Positions 1 through 8,717 of a DNA stretch of 64,000 nt are shown here, piece after piece. Within the stretch, counting starts at the first letter, position 1. Each line of letters opens with the position of its first letter. Made by a program: the position numbers and the translations under genes. The notes under the pieces were generated by a model. The model made no database searches. It worked only from the letters and a program-made list of their open reading frames with translations, and had not been told where the DNA came from. Origin of the DNA: Herbaspirillum sp. ST 5-3 (GTDB lineage: Bacteria > Pseudomonadota > Gammaproteobacteria > Burkholderiales > Burkholderiaceae_D); contig NZ_STGI01000021.1 of assembly GCF_004804275.1 (NCBI RefSeq), positions 1 through 64,000 of the forward strand. Direction: 5' to 3'.

Positions 1-90
1 GGCATTTCGCAGTACACGCCGCCGGAAGCGGTGACGGTGCTGGTGGAGACCGTGCATGAGGTGAGCCGCGCGATGCGTGCGAGCGATTGA
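1..90 (+). CDS. hemE: Uroporphyrinogen decarboxylase, C-terminal end (partial)
   Basis: Only the last 29 codons and the TGA stop are in the window; the start lies off the left edge. The tail reads GISQYTPPEAVTVLVETVHE and continues to RAMRASD, which resembles the conserved C-terminus of HemE, the cytosolic enzyme that decarboxylates uroporphyrinogen III to coproporphyrinogen III in haem synthesis. hemE followed by priA is a known order in Burkholderiales, which supports the call. The fragment is too short to judge activity. Confidence 0.75.
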   Translation, partial: GISQYTPPEAVTVLVETVHEVSRAMRASD

Positions 91-246
91 AGCAATGCAT
101 CCGGCTAGCAAAAATTTCTGTTAACTGCAATCACGTACCGGACATTTTTGGTCGGACTTTTCGCGGCTTTATTCACACACTTACAGTTCTGTGCAGCAAT
201 AAAGTAATTTATCCGGATCTGTTTTTCCGTACTGCAGCGCTGTTAT

Positions 247-412
247 AAGTCATTGATTTTTAAAGGCAAAAATTTTGCTTTTCAATTCAGCATTTCATCG
301 AAACCCGCATGAAATCAGGCCCTTCAGGCCTGTCAAGGGGGGAATGTCCACAAAGTTATCCACAGACTTTGTGGATAGATGAAAAAGCGCTTATGAATCG
401 GGCATTTAGATC
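247..412. repeat. Direct repeat copy 1 (AT-rich block plus DnaA boxes)
   Basis: A block of about 166 nt that recurs diverged at 682-846. Both copies begin AAGTCATTGATTT, run through a poly-A/T stretch and a shared CCCGCATGAAATCAGGC segment, and end in a cluster of TTATCCACA-type motifs followed by CATTTAG or TATTTAG. Nothing in it looks coding. Confidence 0.8.
345..378. promoter_or_regulatory. DnaA-box cluster 1
   Basis: A perfect consensus DnaA box TTATCCACA lies at 356-364. It is flanked by TGTCCACAA at 345-353 and by an inverted box TGTGGATAG at 370-378 with one mismatch to TGTGGATAA. Three boxes in 34 nt next to an AT-rich stretch is the pattern of a DnaA-binding region. Function as origin, titration site or hemE/priA control is inferred. 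Confidence 0.6.
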
Positions 413-434
413 GGTTTTTCAAAATCTACATGAG

Positions 435-448
435 GTCTTCTAGAAGAC
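435..448. repeat. Perfect 14-nt palindrome
   Basis: GTCTTCTAGAAGAC reads the same on both strands and sits between the two DnaA-box repeats. It could be a protein-binding site or a chance palindrome. Confidence 0.35.
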
Positions 449-681
449 TTGCCCGGTCCAGGCGTATGTCATCCGAGTGACTTTTACCTGGAAATATTGG
501 CGGGAAGAGAATGTTCGCTTCTTGCAAAAACGGTGGAAATTTGCCGAGATTTGTAAGCCCCCGGAAACCCGGAGGGCAATCCTTCATGCGACTTATTCAC
601 ATTAACAAGTTGCCATAGGTCTTGTGCAAAGCAATAACTTTTTTAAAAGAAAATTTTTTCGCAGGCAGATATTGACTTTTC

Positions 682-846
682 AAGTCATTGATTTAAAAGA
701 GAAAGTTTTTTGCTTTTCAAATGGGCAATGTATTGAAACCCGCATGAAATCAGGCATTTCCGGCTGTCAAGGGGTTCTTGTCCACAAAGTTATCCACAGC
801 TTGTGTGGATAGCTCAAAAACCCTTTATGAAACGTGTATTTAGCTC
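682..846. repeat. Direct repeat copy 2 (AT-rich block plus DnaA boxes)
   Basis: Second copy of the block at 247-412, about 435 nt further on and ending about 25 nt before the priA start codon. The order of parts is the same: AAGTCATTGATTT, poly-A/T tract, CCCGCATGAAATCAGGC, TGTCAAGGGG, then the DnaA-box cluster. The 91-871 gap that holds both copies shows no convincing gene. Confidence 0.8.
779..812. promoter_or_regulatory. DnaA-box cluster 2
   Basis: TTATCCACA (perfect) lies at 790-798, preceded by TGTCCACAA at 779-787 and followed by the inverted box TGTGGATAG at 804-812. Spacing and orientation match cluster 1 at 345-378, so the array was duplicated as a unit. Its closeness to the priA start makes replication-linked control of priA possible. 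Confidence 0.6.
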
Positions 847-871
847 TCATTTTCAGGAATCACTTTAAGTC

Positions 872-2896
872 GTGAAACAATGTTTTCTGGAGGTTGCCCT
901 CGACACACCGCTTGCGACTTGCTTCGACTACCGCTGGCGCGGCCAGGACGACGCAGAGTTGCCTGTGGTCGGACAACTGGTGCTCGTTCCCTTCGGCCGT
1001 CGCGAAGTGATCGGCCTGGTGGTTGCCGTGCGCGCGCAGAGCAATGTTCCCGACGACAAGCTCAAGGATGTCATCGCCGTGCGGACGCAGCTCGCGCCGC
1101 TGTCCCAGGCCTGGCTTGCCTTGTGCGGCTTTGCCGCGGAGTATTACCAGCGGCCCCTGGGGGAGGTGGCGATACCCGGCCTGCCCAAGAATCTGCGCGT
1201 GCCCAAGACCACTGCGCTCGACCGGGCACTGAAGAAACTGGCGAAAGCCGAGACTGCGCCGGACGCAGAGCCCGGCGCGGCGCCGACCCTCAATTCCGCA
1301 CAACAGCATGCCGCTGATGTGATTGCGGCCGCCACGGAATTTGCGCCGACGCTGCTCTACGGCGTGACCGGCAGCGGCAAGACCGAAGTCTATTTGCAGT
1401 CGGCCGCGCAAGTCCTTGCTCGACAAAGCAACGCGCAAGTGCTGATCCTGGTGCCGGAGATCAATCTCACGCCGCAACTCGAGAACAATGTGCGCGCGCG
1501 TTTTCCGCAAGTCGCCGTCGCCACGCTGCACAGCGGCCTGGCTGAAGGCGAGCGCATGAGCCACTGGCTGGCCGCGCATCTGGGCCACGCGCGCATCGTT
1601 CTCGGCACGCGGCTGGCGATCCTCGCCTCACTGCCACAGCTGAAACTGATCATCATCGACGAAGAACACGATCCTTCCTACAAGCAGCAGGAAGGCTTGC
1701 GCTATTCGGCGCGCGACCTCGCGGTGTGGCGCGCCCGCCAGCTGGGCATTCCTATCGTGCTGGGCTCGGCCACGCCCTCGCTGGAAACCTGGCATCATGC
1801 CCAGTCGGGCCGCTACAAGAAACTCGAACTGCGCGAGCGTGCTTCGAAGGACGCGGTGCTGCCGAAAGTGCGCCTGATCGACATGGAGCGCGACAAGCCC
1901 GCGGAAGGCATCACGTCGACCCTCGTCACCGCGCTGAAGCTGCGGCTGGAGCGGGGCGAGCAGTCGCTGCTGTTCCTGAACCGTCGCGGCTACGCGCCAG
2001 TCCTCGCCTGCGATGCCTGCGGCTGGATCAGCAATTGCCCGCGCTGCACCGCCTTCATGGTGCTGCACAAACCCGAGCATCGGCTGCGCTGCCACCACTG
2101 CAGCCTGGAGCAGCGCATTCCCAAGTCCTGCCCGACTTGCGGCAACGTCGATCTGCAGCCGCTCGGGCGCGGCACGCAGCGGGTGGAAGAGGCGCTGCAG
2201 AATGTCTTTCCGCAGGCGCGCATCACGCGCATCGACGCCGATTCCACGCGGCGCAAGGGCAGTGCGCAGGCCGCCTTCGACAGCGTGCATCGCGGCGATG
2301 TCGACATCCTGATCGGCACGCAGATGGTGGCCAAGGGCCATGACTTCCGCAATCTCACCCTGGTCGGCATCCTGAATCCCGATACCGCGCTGTTCTCGCA
2401 CGACTACCGCGCCAGCGAGCGGCTGTTCGCGCAACTGATGCAGGTGGCCGGGCGGGCCGGTCGTGCCGGGCAGAAGGAGGGCGGCAGCGTCAGCGAAGTG
2501 TGGATACAGACCCGCTATCCGCACCATCCCTTGTACGCTGCGGTGATGGCGCACGATTACGACCGTTTCGCCGGCGGCTTGCTGGAGGAGCGGCAGCAGG
2601 CGGGTTTGCCGCCCTTCCTGTATCAGGCTTTGCTGCGTTCCGAGGCGCGGGAATTGCAGACCGCGCTCGACTTCCTGACGCAGGCGGCCGAATGCATGCA
2701 GCATCCCGGCATCGTCATCAACGATCCGATCCCGATGACGATGACGCGGGTGGCAAATGTCGACCGTGCGCAATTGCTGATCGAATCGGCGTCGCGGCCG
2801 GCGCTGCAGGCTTTCCTGAAGGAGTGGCTGGCGATGCTGCGCGAGATGAAGACGCGGGCCAAATGGTCGCTGGAAGTGGATCCGGTCGACATCTGA
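872..2896 (+). CDS. priA: Primosomal protein N', replication restart helicase PriA
   Basis: PriA is the 3'-5' DNA helicase that reloads the replisome at stalled forks. The 674-residue product has an N-terminal fork-binding region, a Walker A motif GVTGSGKTE near residues 164-172, a DEEH Walker B box near 263-266, an SATPS motif, and a cysteine-rich zinc insert running from CDACG near residue 380 to CPTCG near 420. The start is GTG at 872; an ATG at 881 is in another frame. An AGGA lies about 13 nt upstream, so the ribosome site is weak. Length matches the family. The DnaA-box repeat ends just upstream. Confidence 0.95.
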   Translation: MKQCFLEVALDTPLATCFDYRWRGQDDAELPVVGQLVLVPFGRREVIGLVVAVRAQSNVPDDKLKDVIAVRTQLAPLSQAWLALCGFAAEYYQRPLGEVAIPGLPKNLRVPKTTALDRALKKLAKAETAPDAEPGAAPTLNSAQQHAADVIAAATEFAPTLLYGVTGSGKTEVYLQSAAQVLARQSNAQVLILVPEINLTPQLENNVRARFPQVAVATLHSGLAEGERMSHWLAAHLGHARIVLGTRLAILASLPQLKLIIIDEEHDPSYKQQEGLRYSARDLAVWRARQLGIPIVLGSATPSLETWHHAQSGRYKKLELRERASKDAVLPKVRLIDMERDKPAEGITSTLVTALKLRLERGEQSLLFLNRRGYAPVLACDACGWISNCPRCTAFMVLHKPEHRLRCHHCSLEQRIPKSCPTCGNVDLQPLGRGTQRVEEALQNVFPQARITRIDADSTRRKGSAQAAFDSVHRGDVDILIGTQMVAKGHDFRNLTLVGILNPDTALFSHDYRASERLFAQLMQVAGRAGRAGQKEGGSVSEVWIQTRYPHHPLYAAVMAHDYDRFAGGLLEERQQAGLPPFLYQALLRSEARELQTALDFLTQAAECMQHPGIVINDPIPMTMTRVANVDRAQLLIESASRPALQAFLKEWLAMLREMKTRAKWSLEVDPVDI

Positions 2897-2918
2897 GCGA
2901 TAGTTTTAGCACAGCCTG

Positions 2919-4661
2919 TCAGCGGACCTCTTCCAGGATCCGCAGCACCTCGTCGAAATTCCACACGCGGCGAATGTCGATCACGTCGTACTGGCGCGCA
3001 AGATTGGGCGGGAAGGCGGCGTAGCGTTCGTTGAGCTTGATGATGCGGCGCACGGCGGCGTCCAGCTCCGGGCGGCCGCTGGAGCGGTTGATCACGACAT
3101 CCTCGACGCTGCCGTCGCTGCGGATCGAGACCGTGACGATCGGATCGCCGCGTGCCTTGTCTTTCGCGGTTTGCGAATAGTTGAGGCGGCCGTTGCGCTC
3201 GATCTTGAGGCGCCAGCTTTCGATGTACATCATCAGGCCGACATCAAGGTTTCCTCCGCCGAAGATCGAACGACGGCGCGGATTCTCCGCCGCATCGGCA
3301 ACGGGCGCGGGAGCGCGCGGCTCTATGTGCAGCGGGGCCGGACGCCTTGCCTGGTCGAGGGCGCGGCTGGCGAGGTCGCCGCCCTGAGCGGCTTTCGGTA
3401 GCGTCGCAGCGGCTGAGCTCTTGCCGTTTTCGGCAGCGCGTGCGGCTGCAGCGGCATTCTCCGCCGCCAGCCGTTCCTGTTCGCGCGCTTGTGCCGCGGC
3501 TGCTTCCGCTTGCTGGCGCATGGCGGCTTGTTCCGCCTGTTTCTGGCGGGCGAGCGCTTCGGCCTGTTGACGTGCGGCTTCCTCTGCCTGCAGGCGCGCC
3601 TCGCGTTCCATCGCTTCGCGTCTTGCGCGTTGCTCTTCATCCCGCTTTTTTGCTTCAAGCTCGGCGCGGCGTGCCGCCTCTTCTTGAACTCGTTGTTCCT
3701 CTTGCCTGCGCAGTGCCGCTTCTTCCGCCTGTCGGCGTGCTTCCAGTTGCTGCTGCATCGCGCGGGCCTCTTCCTGCCGACGTGCTTCTTCGAGCTGCTG
3801 CGCGGCTTGCTCCGCCTTGCGACGTGCTTCGAGTTCCATCGCCTGCCGTCTTGCTTCCTCCACCCGGCTGGCTTCAAGTTCTTCGGCGCGCCGCACGGCT
3901 TCTTCCTGCGCGCGTCTTTGCTCCGCCTCCGCAGCTTTGCGCGCGGCTTCCTCGGCTGCCTGGCGCGCCTGTTGTTCTTCCAGCCGGCGGCTGGCTTCGG
4001 CTTCCTCACGCTGTTGCGCTTCCAGTTCCTGCGCGGCTTGTGCGGCCTGTGCCTCGTCCGGCGTGCTTGCTGTGCTTGCCGCAAGCGGCTCCGGCGCCGG
4101 CGCGGCAGGCACTTCCGGCGTGTCGGCCGGTTGAACGATTTCATCCACTGCGGGCGCGGGAAGCACGAGGGAATCCGGTTTCGCCTCGTTCAACGCAATG
4201 ACGTCCGGTGCCGGCTTGGGCCGTTGCGGCTTGCTTTGCGCGATGCGGGGCGGAGTGCGTGCCTTGCGGCGGGCTTTCCTGGCTGGTGTGACGGGTTTGG
4301 CGTCAGCGACGCGCGGCGGCGGAGCAATGCGGACTTGCATGTGCTTGTCGCCGGCGGATGTTTCCGGTGCAGGGGGAAGGCTTTCGACAGGCGGCGAGCT
4401 TGGCGAAGATGCAAGGGTGTTTTGCACTTCCGGCGTGCGCTTCACATCAGTGAGACGCACGCTCAGACCGGCCTGCACGCGGCGCTCGCTCCACGGCAAC
4501 TCGAGGCCGGGCAGTCCGAGGCCCAAGACCCCGAATTGCATGGAGAGGATCAGTCCGTGCACCAGCAGCGAAGCCAGGATACCGATTCCGAGACGCGTCC
4601 GGGGCGACATGGGCAGCCCGCGGCGGCGTTTGGCGGATGCGGAATTCGGCGGGGAACTCAT
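2919..4661 (-). CDS. TolA/TonB-like energy-transducer protein
   Basis: A 580-residue envelope protein. After a basic start there is one membrane segment (LGIGILASLLVHGLILSM), then a proline-rich stretch, then a long Ala/Glu/Arg/Gln-rich helix of roughly residues 170-430 like the TolA stalk. The C-terminal ~100 residues form a TonB/TolA-type domain with YSQTAKDKARGDPIVTVSI and a terminal DEVLRILEEVR. It probably spans the periplasm and transmits inner-membrane energy or tethers envelope layers. The ATG at 4661 was chosen just before the membrane segment; a longer reading frame to 4859 exists but its extra N-terminus is implausible. It converges on priA with a 22-nt gap. No exbB/exbD or tol genes are nearby. 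Confidence 0.75.
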   Translation of the reverse strand: MSSPPNSASAKRRRGLPMSPRTRLGIGILASLLVHGLILSMQFGVLGLGLPGLELPWSERRVQAGLSVRLTDVKRTPEVQNTLASSPSSPPVESLPPAPETSAGDKHMQVRIAPPPRVADAKPVTPARKARRKARTPPRIAQSKPQRPKPAPDVIALNEAKPDSLVLPAPAVDEIVQPADTPEVPAAPAPEPLAASTASTPDEAQAAQAAQELEAQQREEAEASRRLEEQQARQAAEEAARKAAEAEQRRAQEEAVRRAEELEASRVEEARRQAMELEARRKAEQAAQQLEEARRQEEARAMQQQLEARRQAEEAALRRQEEQRVQEEAARRAELEAKKRDEEQRARREAMEREARLQAEEAARQQAEALARQKQAEQAAMRQQAEAAAAQAREQERLAAENAAAAARAAENGKSSAAATLPKAAQGGDLASRALDQARRPAPLHIEPRAPAPVADAAENPRRRSIFGGGNLDVGLMMYIESWRLKIERNGRLNYSQTAKDKARGDPIVTVSIRSDGSVEDVVINRSSGRPELDAAVRRIIKLNERYAAFPPNLARQYDVIDIRRVWNFDEVLRILEEVR

Positions 4662-4847
4662 GCGGTTCGGATACCTCGATGCGGCACGGCAAGCAGTGGG
4701 TTGATGGTTGTAATGCGATCTTATCCGAAGAAATGCTTGCAGCGGAAAAAGCCGCGCGAAATGCTGAGCCAGCCAAAGTTTATCGACGCGCAACACGGCG
4801 CGGCAATGATTGCAGAAACTATCAGGATTACGCCGCGTCGAAAGAAA

Positions 4848-7028
4848 ATGAGCTCGCATTTCCCTTCGTCACGCGAACAGACCGATGCGCTGAACATGCC
4901 CGATGTATCGCCCGGATTGTTGCAGGCAGGACGCAATTGCTGGCGCATCGAGCGCGCGCATCGCTATGCCATGCTGGTGGATGCCGACGCCTATTTCCGC
5001 GCAGTACGGGCTGCCGTGCGCAAGGCCCGCCACAGCATCTATATCCTGAGCTGGGACATCGACAGCCGCACCCGCCTGGTGCCGCAGGGGGCGAATGACG
5101 GCTATCCGGAACCGCTGGGCGATTTCCTGCACGCAGTGGTGTCCTCGCAGCCCGGCCTGCACGCTTACGTGCTGAACTGGGATTTCGCGATGCTGTATGC
5201 GCTCGAGCGGGAATGGCTGCCGATCTACAAGCTGGAGTGGCGCACGCATCGCCGCCTTGCCTTTCGCATGGATGGACGGCATCCGATCGGCGCTTCGCAT
5301 CATCAGAAAGTGGTGGTGGTGGATGATCGGGTGGCTTTCGTCGGCGGACTGGACCTAACCCGTTGCCGATGGGATACGCCGGAACATGCCAATCATGCCG
5401 CGTTGCGGTGTGACAGCGACGGCAAGCCGCACGGGCCTTTTCATGACGTGCAAGCCATGGTGGATGGGGACGCGGCGCGTGCGCTGGGCGAGCTTGCGCG
5501 CGCGCGCTGGCGCCGGGCGGGCGGCAAGCCGGCCATCGACCGCTACGATCCGGCGCTCGATCCCTGGCCGGAGGATGTTGTGCCCGATTTGACCGACGTC
5601 GACATTGCCATCTCGCGCACCGAGCCGGTTTTCGATGGCGCACCGGGTGTGCATGAGGTGCGGCAACTGCATCTGGATGCCATCGCCGCCGCGCGGCATC
5701 ACCTGTTTTTCGAGAACCAGTATTTCACTTCCGGCATGATCGCCGACGCGCTCGCCGCGCGACTGAAGGAGCCCGACGGGCCCGAGGTGATGATCATCTC
5801 GCCGCAGATGCAGAGTGGCTGGCTGGAAGAAGCGACCATGGGCGTGTTGCGGGCGCGTGTGCACCGGCGCCTGAAGGACGCGGATCGCTATGGCCGGTAC
5901 TGCATGTACTCACCCTATATTCCGGGCCAGGACGGGCATTGCCTGAATGTGCACAGCAAGGTGTTTTCCGTGGACGATCGCCTGTTCTCGGTCGGCTCGG
6001 CCAATCTGAGCAGCCGTTCCATGGCACTCGATACGGAATGCAATATCACGATCGAGGCGCAGGGTCCCGACGCGGCTCGGATTCGCGACGCCATCGGCCG
6101 CCTGCGCAGTCGCCTGCTGGCCGAACATCTGGGCAGCAGCGTGGAAACAGTCGATGCCGAAGTGCACCAGCACAACAGCCTGCATCATGCGGTTGCTGCG
6201 TTGCGTACGGAGCGCACGCTGCTCCCGCTCGATCCGGTCGCGTCGGCGGAACTGGACGCGCTCATTCCCGAGCAGGCCTTGTTCGATCCCGAGAAGCCGA
6301 TCGACCCGGAGGGACTGGTCAACCAGTTCGTGCCGAGCTATGCACGCAAGCCGGTGCCGCGCCGGCTGATCGGCATCGGCATGCTGGCCGTCGCGCTTGT
6401 CTTGCTGGCGATCGCATGGCGCTGGACGCCCTTGCGCGAATGGGTGAATCTGGGTGCGCTGGTGTCCTTTGCGCGCGGACTCGACGCCATGCCGTTTACG
6501 CCGGTGGCGGTCGTCGCGAGCTATGTGGTGGCCGGTTTTCTGGTGGTGCCGGTGACATTGCTGATTGCGGTGACCGGCATTGTATTCGGCCCGCTGTACG
6601 GTTCGTTGTATGCGATTGCCGGCACGCTGCTCAGTGCGGCCGCCACATACGGCCTAGGGCACTGGCTTGGCCGCGAGGTGGTGCAGCGGCTGCTGGGCAA
6701 GCGGGTCAATCACTTGAGCCGACGCATCGCCACGCGCGGCATTCTCGCCATGATCGTGATCCGCATCCTGCCGATTGCACCGTTTTCCGTTGTCAACGTG
6801 GTCGCCGGCGCCTCGCATATCAAGCTGCGCGACTACCTGATCGGCACCTTGCTCGGCATGATGCCGGGCATCATGATCACCGTCACCTTCGTCCATCATC
6901 TGGCCGAGGCCATTCGCAATCCCAGCCCGGGCACCGTGGCCGTACTCGGCGCGGTGGCCGTCTCCATCATTGCAGTCGCACTTGGCCTGCAGCGGCTGCT
7001 CAAGCGCAAGGAGGATCCCGCGGCATGA
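4848..7028 (+). CDS. Phospholipase D-like protein with C-terminal VTT (DedA/TVP38) membrane domain
   Basis: A 726-residue fusion. The N-terminal two thirds carries two HKD motifs of the phospholipase D/cardiolipin synthase superfamily: HHQKVVVVDD near residue 150 and HSKVFSVDDRLFSVGSANLS near 367. From about residue 504 there are several membrane helices with VTT-domain features (GPLYG, then RILPIAPFSVVNVVAGAS). It likely acts on phospholipids at the inner membrane. The reading frame stays open upstream to 3489, but that part is antisense to the TonB-like gene. ATG 4848 is chosen; ATG 4896 is an alternative, and no start has a strong ribosome site. Its stop overlaps the next gene by ATGA. Confidence 0.85.
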   Translation: MSSHFPSSREQTDALNMPDVSPGLLQAGRNCWRIERAHRYAMLVDADAYFRAVRAAVRKARHSIYILSWDIDSRTRLVPQGANDGYPEPLGDFLHAVVSSQPGLHAYVLNWDFAMLYALEREWLPIYKLEWRTHRRLAFRMDGRHPIGASHHQKVVVVDDRVAFVGGLDLTRCRWDTPEHANHAALRCDSDGKPHGPFHDVQAMVDGDAARALGELARARWRRAGGKPAIDRYDPALDPWPEDVVPDLTDVDIAISRTEPVFDGAPGVHEVRQLHLDAIAAARHHLFFENQYFTSGMIADALAARLKEPDGPEVMIISPQMQSGWLEEATMGVLRARVHRRLKDADRYGRYCMYSPYIPGQDGHCLNVHSKVFSVDDRLFSVGSANLSSRSMALDTECNITIEAQGPDAARIRDAIGRLRSRLLAEHLGSSVETVDAEVHQHNSLHHAVAALRTERTLLPLDPVASAELDALIPEQALFDPEKPIDPEGLVNQFVPSYARKPVPRRLIGIGMLAVALVLLAIAWRWTPLREWVNLGALVSFARGLDAMPFTPVAVVASYVVAGFLVVPVTLLIAVTGIVFGPLYGSLYAIAGTLLSAAATYGLGHWLGREVVQRLLGKRVNHLSRRIATRGILAMIVIRILPIAPFSVVNVVAGASHIKLRDYLIGTLLGMMPGIMITVTFVHHLAEAIRNPSPGTVAVLGAVAVSIIAVALGLQRLLKRKEDPAA

Positions 7029-7771
7029 TCGATAACGTCGCCGACCCCATCGCACCGGTGCAGCAAGCCGTGCCCGATGTCGACCCGTGGCCACTCACCA
7101 TCGCCACTTATAACATTCACGGCGCCATCGGCACCGACGGCCGCTTTGCGCCGGAACGCGTGGCCGACGTGCTGGGTGAAATCGGCGCGGACATCATCGC
7201 CTTGCAGGAAGTGCCGCTCGGCGGTTCCAAGACGCCCAATGTGCTTGCGATGTTGCAGGAAGCGACCGGCTTTGTCGCCGCGGAAGGCCCCGCCTGCGAC
7301 CGTCCGGAGCGGCGCTATGGCAATGCCGTATTGACCCGCTATCCGATCTTGTCCATGCGCACCATCGACTTGTCCTTCGGCAGCCGCGAGCCGCGCGGCG
7401 CGCTCGACGCGGACGTGGATTGTCACGGCCACCTGCTGCGCGTGGTCGCGACCCACCTCGGCTTGCGGCCGGCGGAACGTCGTGCGCAAATCCGCCGCTT
7501 GCTGCAGGTTTTCGACACCGAGGAAATGCCGGTGATCCTGCTCGGCGACATCAATGAATGGTTTGTCTGGGGCCGTTCACTGCGCTGGCTGGTTTCGCAC
7601 TTCCAGCCGGTACCGGCGCCGCGCACGTTCCCGTCACGCAAGCCGATTTTCGCGCTGGACAGGATCTGGATCCGGCCGCGCCATCGGCTCGTGCATGTGG
7701 AAGTGCACGCGACGCCGCTCGCGCGTGTCGCCTCGGATCATTTGCCCTTGATCGCGCATATCGACGGATGA
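7025..7771 (+). CDS. Endonuclease/exonuclease/phosphatase (EEP) family hydrolase
   Basis: A 248-residue protein of the DNase I/sphingomyelinase-like fold. Visible EEP motifs are ATYNIHG near residue 27, ALQEVPLG (metal-binding Glu) near 60, GDINEW near 177, and a terminal SDHLPLIAHI containing the catalytic Asp-His. The substrate may be nucleic acid or a phospho-ester lipid. Its ATG overlaps the stop of the phospholipase D gene (ATGA at 7025-7028), so the two are probably co-translated and work on the same lipid or headgroup. That pairing is an inference. Confidence 0.85.
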   Translation: MIDNVADPIAPVQQAVPDVDPWPLTIATYNIHGAIGTDGRFAPERVADVLGEIGADIIALQEVPLGGSKTPNVLAMLQEATGFVAAEGPACDRPERRYGNAVLTRYPILSMRTIDLSFGSREPRGALDADVDCHGHLLRVVATHLGLRPAERRAQIRRLLQVFDTEEMPVILLGDINEWFVWGRSLRWLVSHFQPVPAPRTFPSRKPIFALDRIWIRPRHRLVHVEVHATPLARVASDHLPLIAHIDG

Positions 7772-7803
7772 GATAAGCGTTTTACGGACGCTGAAAATCA
7801 GCT

Positions 7804-7859
7804 CCACGGAAAACACGGAAAGCACAAAAAAACTTCCGTGTTTTCCGTGCCTTCCGTGG
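7804..7859. repeat. Long imperfect hairpin after the PLD/EEP operon
   Basis: CCACGGAA...CACGGAAA on the left pairs with TTTCCGTG...TTCCGTGG on the right around an A-rich loop, giving a stem of about 20 bp. It lies between convergent genes (stops at 7771 and 7872). It may act as a bidirectional terminator or be a dispersed intergenic repeat. Confidence 0.6.
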
Positions 7860-7871
7860 ACAATTCTGCCA

Positions 7872-8471
7872 TCACACGCGCTGACGCGGCCCGGCAGCTT
7901 GAGTCTGCTGTGGCGCGGACTCGACCAGTTGCGGCGGCTCGACCGGGTTGAAGTCGCGCCAGTCGCCGTTTTCAATTATGCCTTGCGCGCGCTCGATGTC
8001 CGCCGCGCCGAGCGAGCGCAGCATGTTGACCACCTGATCCTCGTGCTCCGGGTCATCGACGGCAACGGCGACCATCATGCCCGACTTGCGTATCGGCGCG
8101 GCGTTCTCCGCGTCTTCCGCATGCTCGCCGGTATCGCCTTGTTCCTTCATGGTCGACAGGCTGCCGACCAGGCCGCCGACATGGGCGCCGAGCAAGCCTC
8201 CGGTGACCGCGCCGACCGGGCCGAGGAAGGGTGCTGCCGCCAGACCGGCTGCCGCACCTGCCGCAGCACCGGCGGCAACGCCCTTGCCCGATTGCTTCGC
8301 ACCGGGCGATTGCGCCCGGTCGCCGCCGATCGGAAAGGTGTCATGTTGCCCCGGCGGATTGACGTAGAACGCGGAAATGCGTTCGCGCGCAAATCCGGCG
8401 CGCTGCAGTTCTTCGATACTGTCCTCGACTTCCGATTGCTGCTGAAACCGGCCTGCAATGATATTTGTCAT
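7872..8471 (-). CDS. Glycine-zipper stress-type protein (17 kDa general stress family-like)
   Basis: A 199-residue protein. The N-terminus (MTNIIAGRFQQQSEVEDSIE) resembles the general-stress YflT-like fold that also starts the 9463-10605 product. The middle is a glycine/alanine-rich hydrophobic stretch (GKGVAAGAAAGAAAGLAAAP) typical of glycine zippers that insert in membranes. The C-terminus is acidic and proline-rich. The start at 8471 is backed by a strong AGGAGG about 7 nt upstream; a longer frame to 8642 lacks this. It is divergent from the DUF2382 gene at 8718. The biochemical role is unknown. Confidence 0.8.
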   Translation of the reverse strand: MTNIIAGRFQQQSEVEDSIEELQRAGFARERISAFYVNPPGQHDTFPIGGDRAQSPGAKQSGKGVAAGAAAGAAAGLAAAPFLGPVGAVTGGLLGAHVGGLVGSLSTMKEQGDTGEHAEDAENAAPIRKSGMMVAVAVDDPEHEDQVVNMLRSLGAADIERAQGIIENGDWRDFNPVEPPQLVESAPQQTQAAGPRQRV

Positions 8472-8717
8472 GTGAGCCTCCTTGCACGAAGCGATACGAT
8501 GAATATGGGTAAGAGAGCAGGCTTTCCGAATAAGTTCGGATCGATTTTCCGGCATATCGTCGTGTAATTTGTCGCGCAATGCGTCATGTAATTTTTTCCG
8601 CTCGTGCGGTAAAAAACTCGCATGCGATACCTGCTTCGCCATGCAGGATGCCTGCCAAGCCCCGGCCCGCTAATTGCATGCAGCGCTCCATCCTTGACCT
8701 GATGGAAAGCGCCACCG

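Noticed and set aside
624-812. 62-codon frame in the hemE-priA gap
   Set aside because: It runs through the DnaA-box repeat, has no ribosome site and is Lys/Phe-rich from the AT tract.
3489-4847. Upstream part of a 1179-codon frame that ends at 7028
   Set aside because: It is antisense to the TonB-like gene; the Arg/Leu/Phe-rich translation is a mirror of that gene's Ala/Glu/Arg repeats. Homology to phospholipase D begins only after 4848.
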